A DNA stretch of 64,000 nt from Neodiprion pinetum (lineage: Eukaryota; Arthropoda; Insecta; Hymenoptera; Diprionidae): the NCBI RefSeq assembly GCF_021155775.2, contig NC_060234.1, positions 31,493,026 through 31,557,025 of the forward strand, written 5' to 3'. The notes beneath the pieces are model-generated. The model saw only the letters and a program-made list of their open reading frames with translations. It was not told where the DNA came from and did not search any database. Of this stretch, positions 1 to 14,800 are shown one piece after another (positions within the stretch are counted from its first letter, which is position 1; every line of letters starts with the position of its first letter). A program made the position numbers and the translations under genes.

Positions 1-3000
1 ATTATGTTTGCTTTTACTGAAACGCCATCCCATCGAGTGTAAACTCCGTTTCAGCTTACACGGCGAGTGAGCCTCATTGTCCCCACCGCAGACCGCGTTA
101 TTGTCGACGAGACACAAATTTCAACTCAATGAAATGCCATTCCTCACCTCCATTCTTCTCCGCTCGTTAATACGCGGGGTTACACAAAGTGAACGAGTGC
201 GTTATACACGCGAACCTTAATTCGTACCCCGCCTCGCAATTGTCGCGCTTTTGCTCGCAACTGAAATTATCGCTACACCCACACTCTGTATACTTTGTTT
301 CCGCCGACCGGGGAGCAGCCCAAATGATTCTTCGAACCCTTTTAATTAACACGTGTAAGCGGTTGAAATATTTTATATAATTAAGGCCAGTTATCGCGAG
401 GTACTGCCCGCTCGAAGGAATGTTTTCACACAATATTAATATCATAACGGCCCTAAGCAAACACTTTCGGGTTGGGGTGGCCCGCCTGAGGAACCCGACC
501 ATCTCTGCACCTGTTTGGTCCTTCGTCTGCTTCACTGTTTCGCTCCTCCGTCCTGTTCTCTTTTCCGTTCTTCTACTCGAATGTTTGGCCGTCCCCTTGC
601 TGAACGCTGATCAAACACCACAAAATTCCCACAGCCACGATTTTAAAGAAATCATGCCTATAACCCATGTAGCCGGATGGTTTATGGCTCTTCGAACGTA
701 TGTGGCTTACGATGGTATTCAAGCGAGCTGCCTCGAGTGGGTAGCTGGGTACACCTGTCCCTCCAGCGTGTCAAAATTTTTACTATAATTGAACGAATGC
801 TCGTGTACGTAGCTCGTCTACATGTAAAACCCTGCGCCGTTCCAAGATTTGTTTCCAAGTTCGATGCACGAGAATGTCATTGTTGCCATTCGGTGATAAT
901 GCACATACTTTGCGCCTGTCCATATAAAGCGCCGACACAAAGCCTTCGTTGTTCCACTTGTAATGAAAATTATCACGACACGGTTTATTTCGAAGCTGGT
1001 TCTTATCCCAAGTAATCAATAGTCACTGCCTCAGTTCCCCCACGTCGCGTGAGGAATTCCCGGAATGTCAGAATCTATAGGATCGAATTCTCGAAGTTAT
1101 AAGAATCCCAAACAAATATTTCTTTACATTACAATACACTTGTCAATATATGGAAGTTGTAAAATCCTCCAAACATCTCCGACCGTCCGCAAAAGTCAAA
1201 CATTGTATTTCCGGTGATAGATATAGAATCAATGCCCGACGAAATTCACTGCGCCTTTATTTATGAAAGGCACGAATGAGACGAATCGTGCTCAATGATA
1301 AACTGAAAACCGGAGCTTGATAAAAACAAATCGAGATTCGAGCAGAGTGAGGAAAATCAAAAAAACAACCATACACATACCTACGTTTAGGGAACCGTGC
1401 AGATACGCGTTCGGTTGGTAAAATTTTCTCGACGAGGCGAAACTTTCCTAGTGTAATCAGCGAGCGCTGAAACACGAGTTACATTTTGAAGGGCGAAATT
1501 ATTTGCATAGCTAATATACAGGTGGAATGTAGTACGTAAGTACCAACAGCTAGACGCATAAATAGTACGAGACGAAGCGGAGTCTAGTTTCGTACCCCGT
1601 ATTAACCCCACGAAGAGTAATTTTGACTAGCGTTCGTCTTTTGTTTCAACGTCAAGTTTAATTATTCAAAGAGCGGTGTAAAAACTCGAGGCTGCAACGT
1701 ACACGTACAACACCCACTGGAGCCTCGGGGGTCGAGGGGTACGCGTACGTGTAACACTCTCTTAGCACACACGTCGTCCGGCGGTATTATACATTCCCGA
1801 GCAATAAACCGATCTATAAATCGCAATCAGATGGTGTTCGAGGGGCGAAGAACCGGAGCGACGCAAAGGCAGGCAAGGGATGCGGCGACGGTGGTGGTGG
1901 ACGGGGGGTAATAAAGCCGGCCGGTGGATGGCAGGCTCGAGTCGCGATGTTCTTTCGCTATGTTAGTTAGAACGGCAGCTCTAATTGATTTTACTGATGT
2001 GTTAAGTGGTTATTGCTCCTGAACGGCTATAAAAATACTATAAAATACGTCAGTCGAACCGCCAGCTTAATGACCGATGCCCGATATGATTGCGCATGTG
2101 CTTCTTTTTTTTTCATCAAGGGTAAACTCGCGCACAGGTTAATGGTCGCGACTCACTCGTCACAATGGGATTACCTCGATGCACGACGACGGCAGGCGGC
2201 TGAAGATTGCACTCGTCCAACCTCGATCTGCGCGTGTGCGTTATGTGTATACCTAGATTAATGATGGTGTGTATTTACACAACCAATAAACGAGACTGCG
2301 GTAGGTAAGCCAGGCGACAGTTGGGGTCTAAAAATGGTCAAGTTCACGCGTCGGCTGAAATCATATGTAAACCGTATTATACGCTGGTGTAGATAAGAGT
2401 GTCGCAATTTCCGCCGGTAGTCGTTCAAGCCGGAAGTCTCAGTCAGAAGTGCGATTCTTTGGTTCGCTGCATAAAATAGACGGGAGCCTGAAATCTGAAA
2501 AATTTATTCGAAACTCGTTACATCTGATCACGTGATTCTCCAACCGTTTCACACTGAAGCTGAACCGATTTCTGAGTGGTCGTTATGTTACTACCGGAAA
2601 CATGTTAGATTCTGATAAGACAACTCCAGTGTAACCGGACTGTACCAGTGTGTTATAGACAATTAACGCGACTTGTTTTTATTTCAAGAATTATTATGAC
2701 CGAGCATGATTTGTACGGCTATGTGGTTAATGTCCGTGCATTGTACTAATTATATCACAGTCTTCGAGTGGGTACCTACTTGAACACGAAGACCATTAGA
2801 CGACGACAAATGCCACACACTTTATAAGACCGTTGAAGTCCATGAAACTTGATCGTTTTTCGATGGTTAATATAACTTTAGGTTGCCAAGTTCTCAGCCC
2901 CCGTTGTAAGGCAACGAAAAATGCCTGTGAACAATTGGATTTAATAATCAGAAAAATGCAATTGTACAGGTTTATAGAAGAAGTAAGGAATACCATGTAT

Positions 3001-4627
3001 AGCAAATCCAGGTATATAAGCGACTTGATAATCTGGTATGCGCAAGTATTAATAATCTGTGCAAGTATCCGTGTACTTTGACTCGTTAGCCACACTGAAA
3101 CAGTTAATTTCTATCTAGAATTAATTATTTTCCGCAACGAAGATTTCCCATCAAGGTGCGACAAACGGAAGGACGGACGGACAGATAGCCAAGACTTGGG
3201 TACACGCGTTGATTACCCTGGGACATTGAATGCAGACCGGAAACTGCCCTAATGAACGCGACTCAAACGTAACACGTGCAGAGAACCCGCGGCGATATTG
3301 CTAAGGTAGAACGGTATAGACCTACGTATACCTTCGCCACTGCAGTAGCGATAGTCGTTGGTAATTATAATTAATTAGCTATAATTGCTATCTGCTAGTT
3401 TCCTTGGAAAAAAGTCATCGCGTTAACAAAAATAAAAAAAAGCAAGAAAATATGCAGTGAAATAAAACAGCTCTACCAAGCTTATTGTCACTTCACGTGT
3501 GACAGATGCGTGTGTGTGTTTAATGCAAGCGCGCACATTTGCTTGAGCATGCAACAGATTCCATCCCGAAGATACGCATCGTGGTTCCCGCTCATTGTCA
3601 GACGATGAGACATGCTTCGCTGAGACAATTTGCGCGAAAAAGCTCGACCGTTCTCGAGATGACGGCTAGTATACCATTTTTACTCCAAAGTGTGCCGAAG
3701 TTTTATTGCTCGACTCTTTATTCTCAAATGGGATCATTTCAACTGACAGGTATGTACATATCTTCGGAACGGGAATGAAAGATGAGGAATTCTCAGTAGA
3801 AATATTGAATGTCGAAAAGTTATTTTGGCGGCTATTTGTCGATACACCCTAACTAGAGAATCAACGTACATACACCGCATTCGAGATAACTTGTTTGCCA
3901 TATTAATATTGATGGCTCCCACAAGATCCAGCCGCAGGAAGAAGCTCATGAGGTATAAGGTGCTAATAGAATATGGTGGTCTGGACCAAAGCGCAGAACG
4001 GTGGTACTAATACTAATATACATATAGAAGGTGCCACCAACGAAGTTATAGAAAACAAACAGCGGCCGGTGCATATATTGTTGAACGAAAGTGTGAAAAT
4101 CTTGGAAAGTGTACTCAAGCACCTAGCATATTCCGGTCCACCAATCAGAAGCGTTCGGTTCGTCGAGTGAAATTTCGAGTATCACGAGTACCTGCACTTG
4201 TACGTCTGCAGGGCAGCCGAGGTGGAGGAGAATTTGAAACAAAGCGTTCGAGCGAGAGACACGCGTCACGACGCTTTCAGATAATGACCGACGAACCTGC
4301 AATAACGTACCAACGATATTTTATAGGGAGATCACGTGAGATATACGAAAAGAAAAATGACACGCTGCTACCGGGTCGCGAGGCTCCTTTTGACGTGTCT
4401 CGTATATATATTTCATATATTGAATTGATGTTTATATGTCGCGTTTGGCGAAGGATAAACCGGTGGAACAGCTACTGCCAATATTCCTTCGTTACTCAGA
4501 CTGTCTCTACGGACAAAATATAACCGTCACCATTGTGCGATATATAATACCGTGTCCAAGGGATCACATCCATATAAAGGACGCCGCAGAGGTGGAATTT
4601 TTGGTGGGGTTCGGTGTAACGTCTCTC

Positions 4628-4630
<3 letters not shown>
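1..4630. other. Non-coding stretch, no gene recognised
   Basis: I find no supported gene here. The open frames on both strands are at most about 120 codons, overlap one another on opposite strands and resemble no protein family I know. The stretch alternates AT-rich DNA (for example 3350-3450, with TAATTA words) with CpG-containing DNA, as in insect introns or intergenic DNA. The only clear structure is a stem-loop at 1700-1753, listed separately. Several gt dinucleotides in good donor context occur (for example after 3749), but none has a convincing acceptor upstream. Confidence 0.6.
1700..1753. repeat. Stem-loop, 9-bp perfect stem with inner 5-bp stem
   Basis: TACACGTAC at 1700-1708 is perfectly complementary to GTACGTGTA at 1745-1753. 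Between them lies a second small hairpin, CCTCG and CGAGG around a GGGGT loop. The function is unknown. It lies in non-coding DNA and could be a chance structure, since the arms are short. Confidence 0.6.

Positions 4631-4698
<68 letters not shown>
4631..4698. repeat. (CT)n microsatellite, about 34 units
   Basis: This is an uninterrupted CT dinucleotide array of about 68 bp, flanked by short imperfect CT-rich sequence on both sides. It produces spurious Ser-Leu-Ser-Leu open frames on the plus strand, which should not be read as proteins. A perfect array of this length is likely to be length-polymorphic. Confidence 0.97.
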
Positions 4699-4703
<5 letters not shown>

Positions 4704-7700
4704 CCTTTTCTCCCATCTTGCGGTTACACTGAGATTCGTGAAATCATTCGCTGAAAGAAAAATCCTTAGAACAAACCGTCACGATTCCGTCTCGAGCCAT
4801 AAGAAACTAAAGCAGAGTGAAAATTGGAAACCACATTCAATGTAAATCAAGAACATTACGGTTGGGATAACATTTGCGCGGGTGCACCAAGAGTATTAAT
4901 ATTTATTTGCGAAAGAAGAAAACCCACTTACTAAGATGACCAGCGGTCGAAACGGCATATCAGAAAGTCCCGGGAGGTCAAGAGGCGCATCTGGCTGAAT
5001 CCAATCTGACATAATACCTCAATCATTGCGGTCGTTACATTTATTGCCAACATTTTTCCTCTCGACGCCTCGTTCGAGGCATTGACTCGCATCAATATAT
5101 CATCCGCTTGTCCCGGCGCAAAGGTTGACCTCGGAAACTCTCCCGCCTGCATCTATCATGAGTGTACGTGAGCTTGTGCGTGTCTTCGCATCTATGGCTG
5201 AAAAATTCCACGGTGATTCTAATCTTAACGACACAGAGAGTCGTCAATTTTGTATAAATTTCTAACCCATGCCCGCTGGCAGAACTGTATCGTAAAGCCT
5301 ATTCCAAAGTTGTCACGAGAAGTAGCTCCTATATCACGACTACCCTCAGCCATAGTTACAGTAATGGATAGTTGGGTTGTTTCGCCTCTCTCGCTCGCTC
5401 CCGTCATCTACCACACGCATGCGTTTCCAATTTCCGTATTTCATCGCAATACGTCGCGAAGCATGGACGTATATTAAGCATTGTGATGCAGCGCGAAGCC
5501 ACCCTTCGCATATTAAATTTCATCCGAGGACAGAACTGGATAGGAGAAGTGACCCGATTCCATAGGATAACCAAGCGACGTTGTAAATCATTGGTATCGT
5601 TATCGAAGTGCTCGGTACTCAAAACTCAATTAATTTAACGGCTCAATTAACTTGATGTACATCCTGCACTGCGACACGCAAACGATAAAAGTGAGAACTT
5701 TTTCAAGGAGGAGAATTCAGAAGGGTGAAAAAAAGAAAAAACAACGGTTGGCTTCCATCAAAAGGTCCAGAGTTTGAGTTGTCCGTCGTCGGCGAGCTCT
5801 GGCAAATAGAAACGGGACCGCCGCAAATCTCTTCGGTTTTCCTTTTATCCCGCCCAATCGTTCGCCATGGATCTGGAGCTCCTTTTACAAGGGCACAAAT
5901 CTCCGGGCTCGCGAGCCATCGCATGGGTGATTTACCGGGCTGCAGGGGCTCCCGGGTTGCCCCGTCGAGGGAACTCTTTTATATCAATTGAGAGCCTGGC
6001 CTCCACTATATCGCAGGGAATCAAACGGACCAAACAGCTCAAACACTCGAATTGCCACCACCAATCCGAGCATTGACACTGGCCACACGACCAGTTTCTT
6101 CCCTGCGAGGGAGATCGGGATTTCGGGGTAACGATCCCGCCGAATTTTTAGGATCGTCAACCGTTGACGGGTCGCAGAGGTGGACGAAAACTCAGCCTTC
6201 CTTGTGTATGCGGGCAGGTGAAGTACATACGTCGGTGATTCGGGATCAAAGAGGAGTCCTCTTCCCGTAATCTGCTCAACGCAATCTGACATTTGTTTAC
6301 TCGGATAGAAAAACGTGAGAGGAGGAAAAGCAAACCTAAAATGCCGAAATTGGACTAGTCTGCCGAGCCCCTGTCGTTTCGGGAATCTTGGTTATGTTCT
6401 TCGGATATTCTTTATCGGTTTTCAGACAACTGGTCGCAGCGTAACGCGGTGGTCTAGATTAGCTTCGCAAATAGCCCCGAGTGTCGAGTGTGAGATCAAT
6501 CGAGGAGTGTGCAAAATGCACAAAGCGGCACCTTGCGAGGCGAAATGAGCCGTGAAATCTGTTTTGAACCACGACGGCACTCTTGATCGCCACCCTCTCA
6601 CCCTCCCCCATTCGCTTTCACCTTCCTCCTTCCTCCCAGACACGGTTCAACCTTTTACCTAACCTTATGCCAGCACCCACTCCACCCGGTCTGCAGCTAT
6701 CAATCGACATTTCGGAACCTGGGTTGGTAGCTTCGAGCTGGTTAAATGTTATTGGCCCCATTGTTACCGTCAGACTCGCCGATCGCTGCCCGATATCTTG
6801 CCGCCAAGATTTCTAATTTTACTGATAAAGTCTGCCGCTGCAATCTCGAGCCAGTCCTTGACACTTGAGGGAAGAGCAATCGGGACCACGACAAAGTCGT
6901 TGATTAGTGTACAGCGATTTAGGGTATAAGGTCGCGTTCAAGATGTGCTTTTCTGATTGAACTTTGATGCTACCGAAAAGACGGAGGCATCCGTTATGCA
7001 TCAGCGATCAAAGCTTCCCTTGGCAAAGGATGCTTCCTTTATAGATTTCTTATTTGAATTCAATTTGAATTTATTGGGGTGCATGATTCGCGGGGGATGG
7101 ATGGAAAATTCTTGTCATTAAACGACTGACAAAAACCTCGGCGCTGTCCTCTTGCCTACTCACCGAATCGTGTAAGGGCCTTTGGACAAACTCTTCTCTC
7201 TTGTGCGATTTCATACGATCAGCTTCGTTGTTGTAGAAGGACCACTGCGGTTATTCTTAGTTCGATTGAAGCGTGAACAAAAGTCGAGTTCATTTGCTTT
7301 ATCATCGATACTAACGAACCACTGAAAAAAACACGTGGAACATGGAACTTGAAATCAGTAGATTAAATTTCATCGCTGGCAACGTTAAGCCTTCAATTAA
7401 TTACAACTCCGTTTAAATTGATTCCAGGCTTCTGTGCATAACGGATGAAAGCATTTCCAATATGTCCTTTGATTGGTGGTGATAGATATCAGCATTGCAT
7501 GTTTGCATTTCAGGAGGTGAGGAGTATTGGACGCAATATGTTAATCCGCAGTATGGCGCAGTGCAGGTATCGCTTTATATCTACATTCTGTCGAACTATA
7601 CCCTTAAAGCTAATCATCGAATACTGCCTTGAATATTTGTACTATGTTTATATTCTTTGTCCATCCATACATCACATTTTGCAGATTGTGGATTTCGATT

Positions 7701-10700
7701 CTGTCCGTATTCATGCATCAAATTCAGTTCGGCATATGTAACACCCGTGGTTTGCAATCTTTATTGTGCAGAATCGTTTCATTTTGCCTGCTTTTGAAAA
7801 GCATGAGAAAATCAGGTACGATTCCAATAATTTTTCCGGTTTCCGAGATCCGAGTATAAAAATAAATGTGAAAATAAAGTCTCTGTTGAAATTTTTTTAA
7901 TCGCACAAGATAAATCAATCTCTCATCACTTTACGGCCATTGATGTACCAGTGAGTGTTACTTGTTTTGACAAGAAAATAAGTGAAAGTGATCGGGATAC
8001 AGGCATTTTCGAACCTCGGCACTGATTGAAAGGTCGAGGTTATTTTCCCAGGGAGGGTTAAGATTGATGACTTTATAATGTATAAAAGTCAATCTTTGTA
8101 GTCGTAAATCCGGTGTTGAATACCGAGGCAGGGTTGTTTTGATGGACGCTTTAATAGCACCGTCACCAAGAGGAATCAATCAAGCCGATACTCATACCTG
8201 CATCACCCTGCTCACTTGCCCGTGAAATGAATCACCCACCGTACACATGAACAGGGCTAAGCTATTGCTTATACCTAAACGGGCACTGCTCGTCTGCGGG
8301 AGGGTCAATTTGTACCAAATGTATCGACACAGTGCCAACTCCGATATGTTTGAAAATTTGATCAATTCGCTTTGATCAACGAAATCCAGAAGCTGAAGTG
8401 CCATTGGGATAAAGTTCGATTAACGCTTCTCGTTACCGTTTTGCCTTACTGCATAGGCACCGATACTGTTGACTGGCAGCTTCAATGAACCAACCAACGG
8501 ACGTACGTGTAGAAGCTCTTTTAACAGACATATTGGAGCTTGAACCGGATAGCGTCTATCAAAGTGACGTCAAATTCATCTATATTCAATCACCTGATAT
8601 GTCGGAGACATAATTACTGTAGCACTGATCTAGCGTATCGATCCAGTGTTTGGCTCAGCCACTAAATTCATTGAAGACAAGTAAACAACGAGTTAAAAGA
8701 TCACAGAAGCAGAAGACCCTAAGCGGATTGTATTCATACCTAGGTATCGCTTTTGCATCATCTGCACCAGCATAGCTGTAGCTTCGGTAAAGTCTGGCTT
8801 TTGATCGGCCGAACCTAGTTGATAAACAAGACTAGCGACACCAGGGGCTTAAGCATCGCTCGGGGGCCTTTGTTGCGGTCAAGCGTGGTCAGAGGTAGAG
8901 GGTGGCGGGTGGTGGGTGGAACGGCCGAGGAGGAGAAGGGAATGTATTTTCGCAAACGTAGCTACGGGTCTCCGACCACCCTTGCGAAATTACTACGCCC
9001 CTCTGGGAGCGGTAAGGGAAATAACACAACGCAGCAAGAATGATTAGAAAAATTCATTATTTGTCGGTCCTCTTAATTAATATTACAATTTCACCATTTC
9101 CAAGGGAAACGCCGCGGCACGCTCGGCTGACTCCATCGGCCGCAGGTTTTTACTTTCCTCCGGATACAGCAACTGTGTGTGCATCTCTCTCCCTGCACTG
9201 ACCACCCGTACGTACGTAGCTACTCCGTGGTCAATGATCTTTCATTTCCTAATATCCAAGCTCGTTAGTTTTTCACACATACGAGAACAATTAACGGTAG
9301 AAAGCTTTGACAATTATTAGTCTGGTATTCCAAGTTTGATTTCAGATTTGATCATCTAACATTGTCATCCATTTTCGTTCCTACATTATAAACAGATACA
9401 AGCAATTCATTATTTGTTATTTCTTTACTAACCAACATTAACGGTGAAACAGAACTGTTTGAAGATAGGAAATTTATCAAAACTCGTTTCAACAATCATC
9501 ACTTGTGGAGGATACAGAGATTTAGCGGTTCTTGTAACGATCGTTGAATATTTGTTAAGATGAACATTGAGAGGAAGCAAATCTTCCAAGCCCCGAATTG
9601 TTTTTACAAATTGGGAATGCACTAGCACGTGATCGCTTAAGCAAGGAATATGATTCCGTGGCATAATAACCGTGTGGATTTAGTAGAATGGATATAACCG
9701 CCGGGGGCGCCTTGAAACAAGGTACGAATTTTCAAACGGAAATTTGCAGCTTACGAGAATACAAACCTTACTTGGGCGGTGGGGTCCTGTTTGATCATTG
9801 TGTTATATTGCCCCCCAGATACACACTTGCCATAAGTGTATTTTGAATTTTCACGCGTTGTAACGTCTACCCGCGAGCGCGAGCTCGTTCGCTTCGGGTA
9901 TCTGTGGGCAAGGGTGCGTGTAGGTGTGCGTTTCTCTGTTTGGTCAGTCGGTCTACATAAAGGCTCTCCAGAAATTAATTCTCTTGGTTCGAGCGCCAGG
10001 TCCAGCGCCCGTATGTGTTTTATTATTGAATAGCCAGCTTCTCCGCTCTACGAATCAACTAGGTATTTGGTTTATTAAAATTGCATTGTGTTTTCATTTC
10101 CCAAGTTAATTAGTACGCGTCGAATTTCCGACGGTATTATTTCCGCGCGGTATATTAACGCGAGCCAAAATTTACCGGAACTCCTTCTGCTCGCTGATAC
10201 ATGCAACGGTCTCCGAAAGCCCGCTATTCTCAAGATAATCAAGAGACTTTTCTCTCCGAATTCCCCACCCCAGCTGCTCAAGGGGTGCGTCTACGTGTGT
10301 GCCTTTTTCATCGCTTCACTTGATACGCGTCAAAGTCAATTCAAATCCCACGGTAAAACATTCGAAAAAGAGGTACTCCAGTCAAAGCGCTTTCGCTAAT
10401 CGAATCATTCGGCCACCAGCGTTGCTCCTCGTGCCGCCGGAGGGTTGAAGCCGCTTTACGCCACCGCGGTAGATTTTACTGAGGCAAAACACCGTGAAAG
10501 AATTGATGAAAATCAGACATGCCAAGCCTGATTTGACACGAGAAGCGGCCGGTTAGACCGCCTCCACGAAATCGCTTGGGACTTGACTCGCTCGTGATAG
10601 ATGCAATTGGAAAACGTTACGAGTTCACCTCCCGATGTTTTGAAATTAACCAGGCCAACCTACCAAGCGACTGACAAACTTTCAAGTGGCATTGCTTTGC

Positions 10701-11784
10701 ACAGCCACCTCACAGACAAAAAATTTGCACGCCCGTGAACTTGTATCGCAAAAGTGCGAGAGGCGGAGAGAGGCAAGTGAGGTATTGGTCCCTTTGTGCA
10801 GACAAAATATTTCTCCCGGCAGATTGTGGGGTCCCGAGGGCTTTACCTGTCTGGAATAGCAGGTCTACCTTCCCTGAGCGAAGTGGGTTAGTTATGCGCG
10901 ATATCAGGCCAGGCGCACTAGAGAATACTGAAAATTAATTAAAACAGAGATCTGCGCGAACTACGTACTCGATTACGTAGTCTGCTTCTCCCGGACGGAC
11001 TATGAACGCCGTGTGCAGAATACAACTGATTGAATAATAAATAAAACAAGACTGAAGTATAGTGATGAATTTTGACACGCAATTAAAGACCAGCCGTGAG
11101 ACATCGCGAGGAGGACTCGACGCGTGTCGCTGTAAATAAGGTTACATTCTGTATAGTTCACCCCTTTGCAGACCGAAGGGCACGATATCGGACGCCGTAG
11201 ACAATGTTTGGCACTCTTGAGGAGGCCACGCATTTCCAGCGAAGAGTTTCGCTCTTCAGATGTACCGGCCAGTCGAGAACGATCTGGATCAATTTAATAT
11301 TTATAAACGATTGTTACAGCTCACCCTCGTCCCTCGTCCCTCCCTCCCACCGCCGTGCACCCCGTTTTTCCGAGTGGTAGTCGGTTCCACACGCCGGACG
11401 GTCCTCTTCGAGCTCGAAGCTCCCTAAAATCTCATCGGCTCGAATGGGGCATCAACATGTATTATTCACTTGCTTCAGAATATTAACGATACCGTTACGG
11501 CATTCCAGAAGCTAAATTAGTGGAGATTATTACGGGCGCGCGTGGCCCGTCCCGCGGGCATTCCGCGTTTCTGTGCCACTCTATACCACGTCCGTCCACC
11601 TGTCCGTTTGCAGTTCGTGAATCTGTTTCGGTCGCAAACCAACGTACATTCACTGACCGTGAACACAACAGGTACTATTCGCGTGCCAGTGACACGTCCC
11701 GCTGTCGCACACGCAGGCCCGTTACACCAGCGACCCTCGACCCGCGGGGTGTTGGTGGTATTTTTTGTCATCTCGTTGTTCCTG
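4699..11784. other. Non-coding stretch, no gene recognised
   Basis: I see no gene, RNA gene or clear mobile element here. Open frames do not exceed about 105 codons, and no domain signature is recognisable. The stretch includes a C-rich run at 11324-11348 (five CCC runs with short spacers) that could form a G-quadruplex on the minus strand. It also has AT-rich patches around 7.3-7.9 kb and 9.3-9.7 kb. A minus-strand acceptor-like site (poly-T then CAG, reading down from 7321) is followed by about 34 open codons but no donor. Confidence 0.6.
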
Positions 11785-11800
11785 TTTTTTTTTTTTTTTT
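11785..11800. repeat. Poly-T tract (16 T)
   Basis: This is an uninterrupted run of 16 T, followed by C and TTTT. It is too isolated to call a retrotransposon poly-A tail: no retroelement sequence or target-site duplication is evident beside it. Confidence 0.9.
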
Positions 11801-14800
11801 CTTTTGACCAAGGTCCTGCTATTCATTTTAATATTATTGCATATTGCTTTTCAAATTGCCTGAAATATTATGATGGCTTTATTAATGGTGATACATCGCT
11901 CGAATTTTTCACGTTCCACCGCGGTTTTTCGTCACCTGTACCCTTTACGACTAGCCCGTGTACGCTTCGTGGTCCTCTTTCAACCCTCCGCTAACCCTTT
12001 TCTGCCACGATGGATATTACGAACGTTACATCGGGCGTATCAAGAATCAAGTCAGATTTTACAGCATTGAATCTGCAGTCTCCGAAAGGCCATTGATCCT
12101 CCCTGTTCCCTTATTCAATAAGAAACTACCCCAAGGATGAGAACGGTGGACTCTAGTAAAATATTCAGTTGGGGAGCTTTGAGGCAATATTTTACGAAGG
12201 AAATCGGTCGGTTGATTTTTATAATACTGGTCAAATACGGCCTGGGGAGACGGCATTCATAGCGTATAAGGGGCCACGGCATAACAAATAGATGTACAAA
12301 GGGTCAATACTGCCTGTAGCATACCGGGATATGGGGTCCGCGCTGTGGAAGACTCACGGGAATAAATCTGGCCTCGACACTACTCTATTTTGCTTGTTTT
12401 TATTCGGCCCTCCCGTCGCTTCGGCCGAACGGCGGGACGTCTGACGTCAGTGTAACCGATGGCTGGGACGTTCGACTATTGATATAACTGAAATCCGAAA
12501 ATCGTCGATTTGGAATAAATTCATCAAGTGACATTTACGGACTTGAGAAACAAAAGGTTAACAGAAAATCAAATTATTACATTAATATTTCTCCGTACGA
12601 GTACCTAGTAAAGCGGGACATATGTTATAACGGAAGGAGTGGAGCTTGCCTCAATAAAAGTGAATTGCCCTCCTGCAACGGAATCCCATTGAGTCGATAA
12701 AAAAAACCGTCGGTGGCTATCAGCACCACTGGCTACCGGGGTGGGATCGAGCCGAGTGGCAGTCGAATGCCTCTTGTTAGAAGAAAATATGTTTTATGGA
12801 CATTAAGGTCCATTTTATCGGTGGGGTGTGCATGGATTTTGGAATTCACTACATCGCCGCGGGCGTATAGTTGCCGTTTAAACACCCTCGGGCCTCTTTC
12901 GACCCTTTGCCCGCAGCCCGAAGACACATTCAAAGCGTGCGTGTCGTGCATCGTGGCAATCCGTCAATCGGTGGCCGGTAATGCGAGGGAATTATTGATG
13001 CGGGATCCCCGTGTTCAGTGTGATATGGTCCTTGACCTGTAGGGATTTCACGATTTTGGTCGCATCTGGCTACTCGAACACATGAGATATTCCTCCAGGA
13101 TGCTGGCCACTAATCTGGGAGAATTATAGACGGTGACGTAGCTAATTGCGTATCTATATCTATATCCGTGGACGACAGAGGTGGCGCGTGTCTCAATGCC
13201 TGCACCCGTATGGGGCCCCTTCCCATGGCTGGATGCTCGGCATTCTATTGTCCGGAGAGTCGCTGCGTATTGTTGAGAGCCGGCCCACAGACGGACTCCG
13301 TATAATGGCTAGGTAACGCCTCGCGTTCCTAATAATGAAGATGGCGATAAATCAGCACCCCGAATATGCACATGGATGTCCCGCAAATAACCTCCCCGTG
13401 ATATTCTGTAATCATGATGGTCCACGTCTTCGCAATGGCGTTAATTAATCGATCAAGTTTCTATTACTACGTACTCCAGGACTTGGCAGAGGTTTTAAAA
13501 CAATAGCGCTCCGGTTCTTCGTCGGTATTAAGTCCCATGCCTGCTCCTGACGAGCGAACGAACCGTTAAACCATGATGAACGAGACAGAAGTCATCGACT
13601 ACGGTGGCAGTCGATGCCGGATGATGGAATGCCTTTTCATGATGATTGGTTGAATCTCGGTCGCTGCTGACCCGAACATTTATCCAGCGCGGTGACCGGT
13701 GACGCCAGTCATCAATTGGAACACCCGCGGGTGACTGTTTAGTCGAAACGGGAAACCATCATTCGCCGAAATACTGATCCGTCGCGTGATGAGTCGCGAA
13801 TTCGAAGGCTTGACCTGCACGGACAGCAATTAATATTTGCAGCAAGCTCATCCGAGGTCCGGATAATCGATTAACCGAGCGATGACCGAGAAAGAAGAAC
13901 CGGAGGTGATGCAACACTGGATGAAATTGAATAAACGAGTTGCTCGAACAATGTATCGCTCTGCTTGCGCCGGGTCTCGGCAAAGCTCGGACACGTGTGT
14001 TTTTACACCGAGAAAAAAATGCCACGTCCCAGAAGGACCATTTCCACTAATGATCAATCTGCAATTCTCGCTTCGCCATATCCCTGCTGGCTATGAATCG
14101 CGTTGCAATAACCATTATTGTTAACGTTCTGGACACCACGGCTGGGCCCGTGTGTCTCACCGCCAGTTTAATTATAATTAGAGACGTCACGTGACGCCGG
14201 GCACAATGGGACCATACAATATGTACGAAATGTTGCAATCCTCGGTGGATCTAAATCACGTTCAACTGTTTAGTAATCCTAGGTTAAAAACCTTTTTTAC
14301 CCAAAATGCGAAGTCTTTAATGTCACGACGATGCAGGAAACCTGGAGTAAAAATGCAATCGAGAGAACAACAGATGCAGGCTCTGAAACCCAAGCCTTGA
14401 ACGAAGGATGCAAAGGCAAAACGGAAGTGTTACTTAAGTCGCTACTATACGTACTTTATACGAACATTGCCACCGCAGTGCCTTCGTTGTAGTTTACGAT
14501 AAAACGAAAGACGAGCCTTCGCATCCAACTGACAAAGCGGATTGGTGGCAACGAGTTTTATACTAATGAAACAATCGAAAGTAAAATTATACTGCATGAC
14601 AGACGGTTTGCAGAAGAAACCGGTAACCGATCTCCCTCACCTCCTCGCTCTTTAGCCAGAGCGGCCTCCGCGGCTAGAGGTATTGTAAATCTTATTACAT
14701 TACTGAACTCTCGGTTCTTTCGCGACTTTATCCCACATCCTGCGTATACTGTTGCACCTGGCTCAGTTCTACCTGCAGGAAATATCCATAGCCATCCTCG

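Noticed and set aside
2735..2757. GTGCATTGTA resembles the seed end of miR-33
   Set aside because: Only the first ten bases agree. The rest of the mature sequence and a complementary hairpin arm are absent.
4436..4845. Two overlapping plus-strand open frames of about 97 codons with a long Ser-Leu run
   Set aside because: They exist only because the (CT)34 microsatellite has no stop codons in these frames.
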